Positions 21,757 through 29,825 of a DNA stretch of 64,000 nt are shown one piece after another. The translations under genes and the position numbers were made by a program. How positions within the stretch are numbered: the first letter of the stretch is position 1; each line of letters starts with the position of its first letter. A model generated the notes under the pieces. That model searched no databases. It was not told where the DNA came from and worked only from the letters and a program-made list of their open reading frames with translations. The stretch is from JAJDAH01 sp964487605 (GTDB taxonomy: Bacteria; Myxococcota_A; Polyangia; Polyangiales; Polyangiaceae): assembly GCA_964487605.1 (NCBI GenBank), contig CAZARU010000010.1, positions 33,529 through 97,528 of the forward strand. The letters are read 5' to 3'.

Positions 21757-22023
21757 CTAGGCTGCGAGCGGCGGCCACTCCGCGCCATCGAGCGCGGGGA
21801 TGCCATGGCGTGCAAGCACGACGTTCAGCTCGGCGGCGGTGATGGCGCCCGGAGCCGTGATCTCGACGCCCATGGGAGCGTCGTCCTCGTCGAGGTCGAC
21901 GTGGACCCCGCGTTCCTCTTCCACGGTACGCGCGACGCGCGCGCCACTCTTGCGTGGAAGGTACAGGTATGCCGCGAACGCCTTGCCCTTGCGAAACGTG
22001 ACTTCGAGATATCGCTGCCTCAT
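21757..22023 (-). CDS. DUF2283 protein, probable antitoxin partner
   Basis: 88 residues from ATG 22023, overlapping the DUF4258 stop (ATGA). The start RYLEVTFRKGKAFAAYLYLP and EERGVHVDLDEDDAPMGVEI match the DUF2283 (YuzE-like) pattern, a small beta protein. In many genomes DUF2283 genes directly follow a DUF4258 gene, and the pair is treated as a putative type II toxin-antitoxin module; which one is toxic is not settled. The C-terminal 30 residues form a helix and tail. Confidence 0.75.
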   Translation of the reverse strand: MRQRYLEVTFRKGKAFAAYLYLPRKSGARVARTVEEERGVHVDLDEDDAPMGVEITAPGAITAAELNVVLARHGIPALDGAEWPPLAA

Positions 22024-22310
22024 CGCTCGACACCGAAAGCCGTGACCACCACGAGAAGATGTTCCATTTCGTCGGGTTCGACAACTACTGCCCACGCCAC
22101 ACCGCGGAACCGCGTCTCGACCACGAAGCGGCCATCGATGACGTCGGGGCGGAACCCGGTTGCCTGCTCGAGCATCTGGCGCAGATCGACCTCGGTGAAC
22201 CCTCGGTCCTCCATCCGCTTCTCCACGTGCGGCGTCAGCTCGAGCTCCCAGTCCCACCAGTCAGGGAAGGCCACGTCGCAACCTAGCCGTGCCTCGGCGC
22301 CCGCGTCCAT
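22020..22310 (-). CDS. DUF4258 protein, probable toxin-like partner
   Basis: 96 residues from ATG 22310. The DUF4258 pattern is seen as LTPHVEKRMEDRGFTEVDLR at about residues 26-45, then RFVVETRFRGVAWAVVVEPD and LLVVVTAF. DUF4258 proteins have a RelE/barnase-like fold and are suspected RNases. The operon order DUF4258-DUF2283 is conserved elsewhere. It is the last intact gene before the right repeat of the island at 22392. Confidence 0.75.
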   Translation of the reverse strand: MDAGAEARLGCDVAFPDWWDWELELTPHVEKRMEDRGFTEVDLRQMLEQATGFRPDVIDGRFVVETRFRGVAWAVVVEPDEMEHLLVVVTAFGVER

Positions 22311-22391
22311 CCAGTCGGGACGGCGAACCCGAACGACACCCAGAACGCCCTATCCGAGCGCCCCGGCTCGTCAGCAAACCCCAGTCGCACC

Positions 22392-22404
22392 CCCGCGCAT
22401 CCCT
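22392..22404 (+). repeat. right copy of 13-bp direct repeat (candidate attR)
   Basis: CCCGCGCATCCCT, identical to 20245-20257. It lies in the 194-base gap between the DUF4258 and PNPOx genes, where nothing else is seen. Confidence 0.6.
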
Positions 22405-22504
22405 ACCGCGATTCGAACCTTCGACTCGCTCGACTCCATGCCGAGTCCACCCGGGCGCGCGGTCGCCGTCCCCGCAATCGATCTGGATCTCCGCGAGCCG
22501 CGCC

Positions 22505-23101
22505 TCACTCGTCGCGGCCTCCCCGCTTCCGCGGAAGGACGTCGGAGGCCCAGTCCGAGCGCTTCCACTCCGGAACCGGGGGCTCCTCGCCGCGGCGCGG
22601 GACGTGGGGAGACCGCTCGATCAGTGCCATGCGGTGCACGTAGCGCGAGCAGTTGGGGTACGCGCGCTCGATGGTCACGCGGACCACGCACTGGGCGGAA
22701 GCAAACCTGGCGAGCAGCGGATCGTTCGGGGCGACGTGGGCGATGCCTTCGATGCGCAGCCGCCGCGGCGACTCGAAGTCGATGAACAGGAGCCCCACTC
22801 GGTCCCGCTCCACGAGGTTCCCGAGCGAAAGGAACATGCCGTTGCCGTCCCAGCTCGGGAACGCGAGCGTGCGGTCGTCGAGCACCTGGACGAAGCCGGG
22901 ATCGCCCCCTTTGTACGAGCACGTCGGCCACCCGTCCTCGCCGCAGGTGGCGAGGAAGAACGCGTCGCGGGTCCCGACGAACTGCTGCTGGTCGGGTGAG
23001 AGGCGATCGCTGACGAGCCGCTGTTCGATGCGGTCTGCGAGCCGCTCGCTGTCGAAGGCGCGCTGCAGCTCGCGATGGGCGTCGCGGTAGAGTCGGGACA
23101 T
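22505..23101 (-). CDS. pyridoxamine 5'-phosphate oxidase-family FMN-binding protein
   Basis: 198 residues from ATG 23101. The split-barrel flavin fold is indicated by RDAFFLATCGEDGWPTCSYK, GGDPGFVQVLDDRTLAFPSW, GNGMFLSLGNLVERDRVGLL and LRIEGIAHV. This is the general PNPOx-like family, in which most members reduce or bind small molecules and few are true PdxH. The last 40 residues (RSPHVPRRGEEPPVPEWKRS) are basic and specific to a subfamily. The preceding in-frame extension to 23245 overlaps the next gene and was not used. Confidence 0.85.
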   Translation of the reverse strand: MSRLYRDAHRELQRAFDSERLADRIEQRLVSDRLSPDQQQFVGTRDAFFLATCGEDGWPTCSYKGGDPGFVQVLDDRTLAFPSWDGNGMFLSLGNLVERDRVGLLFIDFESPRRLRIEGIAHVAPNDPLLARFASAQCVVRVTIERAYPNCSRYVHRMALIERSPHVPRRGEEPPVPEWKRSDWASDVLPRKRGGRDE

Positions 23102-23109
23102 GGTGCGCT

Positions 23110-26079
23110 TCAGCCGCTCGGTTCCCCGCCGGACCGCCCGGGGCCTCGCCGCCAGCGCCGTCGCCGTGCGAGCGCGGCGAGGGCGAGAGCCAGTGCGGCG
23201 AATCCTGCCTGCTCGCTCCCGCGCTGCGTCCCGACGGCGCGACACGCGCAGCTTCCATCGTCACCGGAGCCCGTCCCCCCGCCGGTCTCTGAGACGCACG
23301 CCTTGAGCGAGGGGTCGCAGACGAATCCGAGGATGCACTGGTCGCTGCGCTGGCACGCCGTTCGGCAAGCAGAACCTTCGCAGATGTAGGGCGCGCAGTC
23401 CGTGGACGCGCCCTCCGGGCTCACCAGCGTACGACCGTCGGGGTCGCACGTGGCCGACTCTGCGGCCTCGCAGTCGCCTTGCACGCACCGGAACTTGTCC
23501 GCGCAGTCCGCATCCGAGGCACAGGGTGAGGAGCCGCAGGTCGTGCCGTCGCAGACGAAGGGCTCACAGCGGGACGACTGCTCGGCAGGGCACGTGCCCT
23601 TCCCGTTGCAGCTCGCCGCGAGCGTGGCGACGCCGGCCGTGCACGACGCGGCCCTGCAGGCCACCTCCGTGCCCACGAAACCCGAGCACGTCGTGACCGT
23701 CTGTCCGTCGCAGATCCCTTCCCCACACGGATCAGCCACCGTGCCCGCGGGACACGACGGACGGCCCCCGCGAGGGGCGCCCACGACCGGCGTGCACCTC
23801 CCCTCCGCGCCCGGCACGTCGCACGCCTCGCACTGTCCCTGGCAGATGCGATCGCAGCACACGCCGTCCGTGCAGAAGCCGCTGGAACACTCGGCTCCAC
23901 CGGTGCACGGCTGCGCTGCGCTCGACTTCGGGCGGCACTCGGCGCCGCTGCAGTACGCGGTGGGCGCGCAATCCGCATCCCCCGTGCACGTCGTGTTGCA
24001 CGCGCCACCCGAGCAGGCGTAGTCGCCGCAGGTGACGTTCGACCGGCTCACGCACGTGCCCTGACCGTCGCAGAGAAAGCCGGTCACTGCCTCACCCACG
24101 CACGACGTCGCGCCGCAGGGTGTGGCGTCCGCGTAGATGGCGCACTGACCGGCACCGTCGCACGTGCCGTCGCGGTCGCAGCTCTGGGCACCATCGTCGG
24201 GGCAGTCCGAGCGCGGGTCGTCGCCCTCCCTGACCGGACCACACTCACCGTCGGCACCCGACGCCTTGAACGCGGCGGCGCACGTCTGACAAACGCCATT
24301 GCACGCGCCATCGCAGCAGACCGAGTCCACGCAGAAACCCGACGCGCACTCGTTCGGCGCGCTGCAGGCCGATCCTGTCGCCGCGCGCGGTGCGCAGACG
24401 CCGGCCGAACAGAACGCGCTCCCGACGCACTGGGCATCCGTCGTGCAGGTCGTGGCGCAGACCGAGGTGTCCGCGCAAACGTAGGGAGCACACGGCGTGG
24501 ACTGACCCGACACGCACGCACCGAACCCGTTGCACTGCTGCCCGGTGATCGTCCCGGACAGGCAGGTCGTCACCCCGCAAGGCGTTCCCGGCGGGTGCAG
24601 CGAGCAGGCTCCCGTCGCCGAGCACGTTCCGACGCGCTGGCAGCTCGAAGCGAGGTCTGCCGGGCAGTCGTCGTCCGGATCGGTTCCCGCCAGGATGAGC
24701 CCGCACGTGCCGTTGCTGCCCGACCCCTTCTTCACGGCGCTGCAGGTCTGGCAGCTCCCCGCGCACGCCGTGTCGCAGCAGAACCCGTCCACGCAGAAGC
24801 CGCTCGAACACACGCGGCAGCCGGCGCTCAGGCAGTCCGCACCGGCTGCGGCGTCGCACGTCGCGCCGGTCACCTTGCGCGGAGCGCAGGTTCCGCCCGG
24901 CGCGCAGTAGTGAGTCGACAGGCAGTGGCTGTCGGTCGAGCAAGAGCCACGGCAGGCGGTCGCGCTCTCGCAGGTCAGGTTTCCGGGGCAGGCCACGGCC
25001 GGTGCGCTCACGCACGTCCCGGTGCCGTTGCACGCGCTCGTGGTCAGCATGGCGCTGGCGCACGCCGGCGAGGCGCAGGCGAGTCCCGCCGGATGAACGG
25101 CGCACGCGCCGGCGCCGTCGCACTCGCCCGTCAGGCCACAGGTGGTCGATGACGAGGCCGTGCACCCGTTCTCCGGATCGGTGCCCGCGGCGCGCGGCTG
25201 GCACGTTCCGGTCGTGCACTCCTCACAAGCGCCGCCGCACGGTCGATTGCAGCAGCGACCGTCGACGCAGTTCGCGGCGTCGCAGACGGTGCCGGCACAG
25301 CAGACCTGGCCCGCCCCGCCGGGAACGCACTGCGTCCCGCAACAGATGGAGCTGGGGGAGCAGGGTATGGTTCCGCCGCAGCAGGTCCAGCCCGTCGGGT
25401 TGCACGCGGCGCCACAGCAGGACCCGGCGCACGGCATGTTGTTGCAGCAAGACTGGCCGCCCCCGAGGCAAACGCCGGCGCAGCACGTCCCCGCGCAAGG
25501 CACGTTGTTGCAGCACGTCATGCCGGGTCCGAGGCACGTGTTGTTGCAGCACTGCGTCGGGCAGGGTTGATTGTTGCAGCACGTCACGCCCGGTCCGAGG
25601 CACATGTTGCCGCAGCACTGCGTGGTGCAGGGTTGGTTGTTGCAGCACACGCCGGGTGGCGGCACGCAGGCGCCGTTGCAGCAGGCACCCGGGCACGGGC
25701 TGCCTGAGCAGCAGGTCATCCCGCTCGCGAGGCACGTCCCGTTGCAGCAGGTTTGGTTCTGCGGACAGCAGCCGCCGCCGCAGCACGTCGCGGCGTCGTC
25801 GCAGAACTGGCCCATGGGGCACTGCACGTGGAAGGCCGGCGCTCCGGCACCGGGCGAGGGTGCGGGCAGGAGCTCGGCGGCTTGCGCAGTCGGCGACGAC
25901 GCTGGTGCGGCCGGAACCAGCCGTCCCGGGTGCGGGTTCAGCGGCGCCGCCGACGCCTCGGCCACCGACGCGTCGCCGGCGAAGCTAGCCACCGTGGCGT
26001 CACCCGGGTCTGCACTGCAGCCGAGCACCGCCAGCAGGAGCCAGAGGAGCGAGAAGCGTCGAGTCAGATCGCCGAACAC
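23110..26079 (-). CDS. large Cys-rich surface lipoprotein with MYXO-CTERM-like tail
   Basis: 989 residues from a GTG at 26079. The signal peptide (FSLLWLLLAVLGC) has a good lipobox. After a Pro/Ala linker, about residues 90-270 hold tandem CCNNQPCxxQCC-type modules; the rest is a chain of Cys-rich modules (CCDTACAGSCQTC, CVDGFCCD, CxSGFCVD and similar). The end has SCACRAVGTQRGSEQ, a hydrophobic stretch AGFAALALALAALA and RRRRWRR, the pattern of the MYXO-CTERM sorting signal (Cys motif, membrane segment, Arg cluster). It therefore carries both an N-terminal lipid anchor signal and a C-terminal surface-sorting signal. Ligand unknown. Confidence 0.88.
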   Translation of the reverse strand: MFGDLTRRFSLLWLLLAVLGCSADPGDATVASFAGDASVAEASAAPLNPHPGRLVPAAPASSPTAQAAELLPAPSPGAGAPAFHVQCPMGQFCDDAATCCGGGCCPQNQTCCNGTCLASGMTCCSGSPCPGACCNGACVPPPGVCCNNQPCTTQCCGNMCLGPGVTCCNNQPCPTQCCNNTCLGPGMTCCNNVPCAGTCCAGVCLGGGQSCCNNMPCAGSCCGAACNPTGWTCCGGTIPCSPSSICCGTQCVPGGAGQVCCAGTVCDAANCVDGRCCNRPCGGACEECTTGTCQPRAAGTDPENGCTASSSTTCGLTGECDGAGACAVHPAGLACASPACASAMLTTSACNGTGTCVSAPAVACPGNLTCESATACRGSCSTDSHCLSTHYCAPGGTCAPRKVTGATCDAAAGADCLSAGCRVCSSGFCVDGFCCDTACAGSCQTCSAVKKGSGSNGTCGLILAGTDPDDDCPADLASSCQRVGTCSATGACSLHPPGTPCGVTTCLSGTITGQQCNGFGACVSGQSTPCAPYVCADTSVCATTCTTDAQCVGSAFCSAGVCAPRAATGSACSAPNECASGFCVDSVCCDGACNGVCQTCAAAFKASGADGECGPVREGDDPRSDCPDDGAQSCDRDGTCDGAGQCAIYADATPCGATSCVGEAVTGFLCDGQGTCVSRSNVTCGDYACSGGACNTTCTGDADCAPTAYCSGAECRPKSSAAQPCTGGAECSSGFCTDGVCCDRICQGQCEACDVPGAEGRCTPVVGAPRGGRPSCPAGTVADPCGEGICDGQTVTTCSGFVGTEVACRAASCTAGVATLAASCNGKGTCPAEQSSRCEPFVCDGTTCGSSPCASDADCADKFRCVQGDCEAAESATCDPDGRTLVSPEGASTDCAPYICEGSACRTACQRSDQCILGFVCDPSLKACVSETGGGTGSGDDGSCACRAVGTQRGSEQAGFAALALALAALARRRRWRRGPGRSGGEPSG

Positions 26080-26218
26080 GAGATCCCTCCGCCCCTCGGG
26101 GGCGCAGAGACGCTAGCCGATCGGCGATCCGGCGGCACGGGGGTTTCGTCGGCGCGATTGACCGCCCCGGCGACGCGGTGCGAGGCTCGGACGGCCAACT
26201 CCGCCCTCATGGTCGCGC

Positions 26219-26446
26219 TCACGGAGAAGATCCTCGGCGCCCTCGCCGAGTGAGATCGTCGGCCGCCGCGTCGCCCTCCCCGGGCCGGCGAACCGCGGCC
26301 ACCTCCGCCGTGAGTGGACCGTTCGCCGCCGTCTCGCCGCTGCAGCACTCGGCCTGATTGACGCCGCGCATGGGGCACGCGCCGCCCACGCACGTCGCGT
26401 GACCGTGGACGAACGCCATGGACGAACCGCAGTAAGCGCAGCGCAT
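26219..26446 (-). CDS. small zinc-ribbon-like protein
   Basis: 75 residues from ATG 26446. The first half has MRCAYCGSSMAFVHGHATC, then CPMRGVNQAECC, giving a CxxC pair plus further Cys and His that could hold one zinc ion. The tail is acidic then basic and low in complexity. It diverges from manA. Similar short Cys-rich proteins are seen in other myxobacteria, but I know no function. Confidence 0.6.
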   Translation of the reverse strand: MRCAYCGSSMAFVHGHATCVGGACPMRGVNQAECCSGETAANGPLTAEVAAVRRPGEGDAAADDLTRRGRRGSSP

Positions 26447-26522
26447 GAATCGGGCCCCTTACCACGTCGCGGCGAGCACCCGCTATCATGGCGACGGCGG
26501 GTGCTCGCGCCCGCACTCCCAC

Positions 26523-27704
26523 ATGACGCTGTCCGAGAGTCTCGAGCAGGGATCCCGCGAGGCGGCGCTCGCCGTCGCCTCGGCGCCGCTGGTGGTTCGC
26601 GGCCACACGCTGGTGGAGCGGCCCTGGGGCGGCGTCCGCCTTCGCGAGCACAAGGGGCTGCTGCCACTCCCGGATCAGAAGGCGATCACGGGCGTCGGCA
26701 TCGGGGAGTCGTTCGAGATCTGCGCCGACCCCGACGACGAGGAGTGCTCGCGGCGCCCGAGCGTGGTGCAGCTCCCGGACGGCTCCTCGGCGCACCTCAT
26801 GGACGTGCTGCGCGCAGCTGGCGACGCGGTACTGGGGCGCGGCGTGCACCAGCGGGTCGGTGCGCGATTTCCGCTGCTGCCCAAGCTGCTCGACGTGGGA
26901 GAGCTCCTGAGCGTGCAGGCGCACCCCGAAGGGAACACCGAGGCGTACGTGATCCTCGACGCGGCGCCAGGCGCGACGCTTCACCTGGGGTTCGGTCAGG
27001 CGACGACGGCCGACCAGCTCCGGCGCCTGGTGGCACGAGGTCAGGGCGTGGTGAGCGAGCTCGAGCGCCTGCACCGCGACCAGGTCCCCGGCGCCGGCGC
27101 GTCCACGGACGAGCTGCTCGGGGCCCTCGCCGAGGTGAACGCGGCGGTGATGGGAACGCTCAACGTCTTGCCCGTGAGCGCCGGCATGGTCGTGCACAAC
27201 GCCACGCCGTTGCGCGTGGTCGAGCGCACCGGCCGACGGCGCTCGGCCGAAGTCCACGCGCTCGGCAATGCGGACGCGCGGCCCATCCTGGCGCTGGAGA
27301 TCCGCAAGCCCGGCGTCACCCACCGGCTCTGGGACCACGGCCGGCTCCCGGTGCGCCCGCTCCACGTCGAGGAGGCGCTCGCGGCGCTGTCGCTCGAGCC
27401 GACGAGCCCCGAGGAGTTCGTCGTGGAGCGCGTGGACACCGCCGACCCGCGGCTCCGCCGCTCCATCATCGACCCGGCGTTCGTCGTTGAACACCTGTCG
27501 CTCGCCGCGGACGAGTCGTTCGCCACCGCGCCGTCGGGCCTCCACACGCTGCACGTGACGCGGGGCGCGATCCGGATCCGACTCGAAGGCGGACGAGAGG
27601 TGCGTGTCGCCTGCGGCGCGAGCGCGCTCGGACCCGACGCCATGGGCGAGCACGAGATCCACGCGACCTCGGACGCCGAGGTCGTTCGAGTGCTCGTCAG
27701 GTGA
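26523..27704 (+). CDS. manA: type I mannose-6-phosphate isomerase
   Basis: Converts fructose-6-phosphate and mannose-6-phosphate, feeding GDP-mannose and surface polysaccharide. 393 residues from ATG 26523; an ATG at 26445 would add 26 residues unlike the family. Zinc-site motifs are visible: LLSVQAHPEGNTEAYVIL (Gln, His, Glu) near 125 and the later SGLHTLHVTRG. The N-terminus LVERPWGG is the usual opening of PMI. A TATCAT element at 26484-26489 could be its -10. Confidence 0.88.
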   Translation: MTLSESLEQGSREAALAVASAPLVVRGHTLVERPWGGVRLREHKGLLPLPDQKAITGVGIGESFEICADPDDEECSRRPSVVQLPDGSSAHLMDVLRAAGDAVLGRGVHQRVGARFPLLPKLLDVGELLSVQAHPEGNTEAYVILDAAPGATLHLGFGQATTADQLRRLVARGQGVVSELERLHRDQVPGAGASTDELLGALAEVNAAVMGTLNVLPVSAGMVVHNATPLRVVERTGRRRSAEVHALGNADARPILALEIRKPGVTHRLWDHGRLPVRPLHVEEALAALSLEPTSPEEFVVERVDTADPRLRRSIIDPAFVVEHLSLAADESFATAPSGLHTLHVTRGAIRIRLEGGREVRVACGASALGPDAMGEHEIHATSDAEVVRVLVR

Positions 27705-27716
27705 GGCGCTTTCGGG

Positions 27717-27739
27717 GGGTTCGCAAACGCGTGGAACCC
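27717..27739. terminator. candidate bidirectional hairpin between manA and acyltransferase genes
   Basis: GGGTTC (27717-27722) and GAACCC (27734-27739) form a 6-bp stem with an 11-base loop in the 40-base gap between convergent genes. There is no T-run on either strand. Confidence 0.35.
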
Positions 27740-27744
27740 TCGGC

Positions 27745-28542
27745 TCACCCTGGGCCCGGAGCACCGCGCACCGCGAGCTGCTCGGCGAGCAGCCGCGCTC
27801 GGACGGCATCGCGAAACTTCCGGTCGTCGTAGTCGTGGTCCGCCGGATCCATGGCGCGGAGGATGCGGATCAGGCACCTTTGCGGGTGAATCGAGAAGGA
27901 ACTCTTCGGGAGCACGTGATCGGTCCCCTCGAGCAGGATGGGAACGATGGGCACCTTGTTGCGAGCGGCCACCCAGAACGCGCCCCGGTGAAACGCCTGC
28001 ACCGTGCCGTCGGGTGAGCGCGTGCCCTCGGGGAACACGAAGAGCGAGTACCCGTCGCGGAGCTTCGCGTCGCACTTCCACACCATGCGCCGGATGCTCG
28101 GCAGGTACCCGCGCTTGAGGGCGATGTCGCCGCAGAACACCATGTTCCAGCCGAGGAACGGCACGTAGAAGTTCTCCACCTTGCTCACCCAGACGTAGCG
28201 AAGCTGCGCCGCGGAGATCGCCAGGATGTCGACCATCGACTGGTGGTTCGAAACGAAGACGCAGGCACCCGACGGGATGTGCTCGCGCCCCTCGACCACG
28301 CAGCCTGCGAAGGGCGCCCAGGACAGGTAGTGGGCGGCCCACCAGTTCGTGTAGGCGCGCAGCAGGACCCGGCGCCGATCGAACGCGAAGGTGAGGAGAA
28401 AGATCGCCAGCGCCGGGAAGAAGTACGCGACGCAGCTCGCGAGCAGGTACGGCCAGAAGATCGCGTTGAAGATGGCCCGGGACGCGGTGCCCAGCTCGCG
28501 TCGAGCCGCGACCACGGGGTGCGCGGAACCGCTGCTGGTCAT
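27745..28542 (-). CDS. lysophospholipid/1-acylglycerol-3-phosphate acyltransferase (PlsC family)
   Basis: 265 residues from ATG 28542. A hydrophobic N-terminal segment (FWPYLLASCVAYFFPALAIF) anchors it to the membrane. Acyltransferase motifs are clear: NHQSMVD (the HX4D catalytic motif), a GDIALKRG segment, FPEGTRS and VPIVPILLEG. It adds an acyl chain to lysophosphatidate or a related lipid. The frame is open much further upstream, but that region covers the next gene. Confidence 0.9.
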   Translation of the reverse strand: MTSSGSAHPVVAARRELGTASRAIFNAIFWPYLLASCVAYFFPALAIFLLTFAFDRRRVLLRAYTNWWAAHYLSWAPFAGCVVEGREHIPSGACVFVSNHQSMVDILAISAAQLRYVWVSKVENFYVPFLGWNMVFCGDIALKRGYLPSIRRMVWKCDAKLRDGYSLFVFPEGTRSPDGTVQAFHRGAFWVAARNKVPIVPILLEGTDHVLPKSSFSIHPQRCLIRILRAMDPADHDYDDRKFRDAVRARLLAEQLAVRGAPGPG

Positions 28543-28577
28543 GGTCGGCCCATTCGAGCCACGAGCCGCAGGGTGCG

Positions 28578-29450
28578 TCAACGGGCCCCGCGCCGGAGAC
28601 GCTCCACGATGGCGGCGTACTCTTCGTCGGCCGCGGCGGGAGCGAGTGGCGAGGCGAGGGCCTCGTCGAGCAGCTCCTGGGCCTCCGTGCCGTGTCCCGT
28701 CGCCGCGAGAGCGACGGCGAGTCTCAGCTTCACGAAGGGGTTGCCCGGCAACGCCGTGAGCGCGTGCCGCCAGATCCGAGCGGCCGCGTCGTGGCGCTCG
28801 GCCTCCTCGAACGCTCGCGCTTCGAGCACCCACGGAAGCGTCGCCGCCCGCGCGAAGTGCGCGTCGGAGAGGAACGGGCTGGTGAGCATGCCGAGGCCGT
28901 CGGTGACACCGCCGTCGTCGGTGGGCAGAGGCAGCAGGTTGGTGAATACGTCGAGCGCCACGACGAGCGCCACCCCTTGCGCCGCGATGACGACGAGGTC
29001 CTCGCTGGGGGTGAAGGCGCGCTCCCAGCCGACGCCCCAGAGCGCGAGGCTCGCGACCACGCATTCGGCGGCGAGGCCCGCGGAGTACACCAGGAAGCTC
29101 TCCAGCCGCGGAGACCGGGGGCGCACCGGCGCGGGCACCACGAAGCCCCCGAGGGGAACCGTCCGAACCTCTACCGGCACGCCGCGGACCGAGAGGTTCA
29201 GGCGCGGGCGCCCCACGCCGATGACGACGCGACAGACGCGCCACCCGAGCAGCGACGCGACCACGGCGTGACCGGCTTCGTGGAGCACCGTCAGCGGGAC
29301 CACGAAGAGGACCATGAAGACGACACTGAGCTTCGTCGGACTGAAGTCGGACGAGAGCTCCGCCGCGATCGCCGCGAGGAAGAAGAGCGCGAACGCCGCG
29401 AGGATCCAGCGCTCGCCGGACGTGGAGGGGCGATCGGGGATCGGCTTCAT
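28578..29450 (-). CDS. M50-like site-2 metalloprotease family membrane protein
   Basis: 290 residues from ATG 29450. It has hydrophobic segments at about 15-30, 42-65, 128-150 and 158-172. The zinc-binding HEAGH motif (LTVLHEAGHAVVA) is at about residue 58 and a second motif, NLLPLPTDDGG, matches the NxxPxxxxDG signature of S2P enzymes. The C-terminal 90 residues look like a helical repeat (RIWRHALTALPGNPF) that may be TPR-like. Substrate unknown. It lies 36 bases upstream of plsC on the same strand. Confidence 0.82.
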   Translation of the reverse strand: MKPIPDRPSTSGERWILAAFALFFLAAIAAELSSDFSPTKLSVVFMVLFVVPLTVLHEAGHAVVASLLGWRVCRVVIGVGRPRLNLSVRGVPVEVRTVPLGGFVVPAPVRPRSPRLESFLVYSAGLAAECVVASLALWGVGWERAFTPSEDLVVIAAQGVALVVALDVFTNLLPLPTDDGGVTDGLGMLTSPFLSDAHFARAATLPWVLEARAFEEAERHDAAARIWRHALTALPGNPFVKLRLAVALAATGHGTEAQELLDEALASPLAPAAADEEYAAIVERLRRGAR

Positions 29451-29501
29451 GGGGGAGAAGCGCGGTCGCGCCGCACGTCGCGAAGGCCTCGCCCGGCTCC
29501 G

Positions 29502-29687
29502 TCAGCGGGTGGACTGCGCCGGAGCCGACGTCACCTGGCGCGGAGTGGACGCGATCCAGAGGCCGGCCGTGAGGAGCGCCCAGGCGACCAGGCCCAGGAA
29601 GACGAGCCCGCGAGGCCCTCGGCGCACGCGCACGGCCACGTCTTGCGGAAGCGACGCGTCAAATCTCGGCAGCCCCGTCACGCGCAC
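29502..29687 (-). CDS. small single-pass membrane protein
   Basis: 61 residues from ATG 29687. One hydrophobic segment (LVFLGLVAWALLTAGLWIAS) at about residues 28-47, flanked by a basic N-terminal side (VRVRRGPRG). It lies 51 bases upstream of the M50 gene on the same strand and diverges from the EGF lipoprotein gene. No family recognised. Confidence 0.45.
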   Translation of the reverse strand: MRVTGLPRFDASLPQDVAVRVRRGPRGLVFLGLVAWALLTAGLWIASTPRQVTSAPAQSTR

Positions 29688-29825
29688 GACGGCGTCCTAC
29701 CGTTGGCGTGGCGCGAGGGGAAGCCCCAACACGCGCGGGAAAAGTGTAGCCGTGGCGAAAGGACATGGGCGTCCTTCACCACCGGATTGCGCCGCAAGGG
29801 GGCGACGGCGGACCATCCGTCGGTG

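Noticed and set aside
22405..22440. ATTCGAACC, resembling an antisense T-loop of a second tRNA beside the right repeat
   Set aside because: The flanking five-base stems do not pair and no anticodon arm can be drawn.
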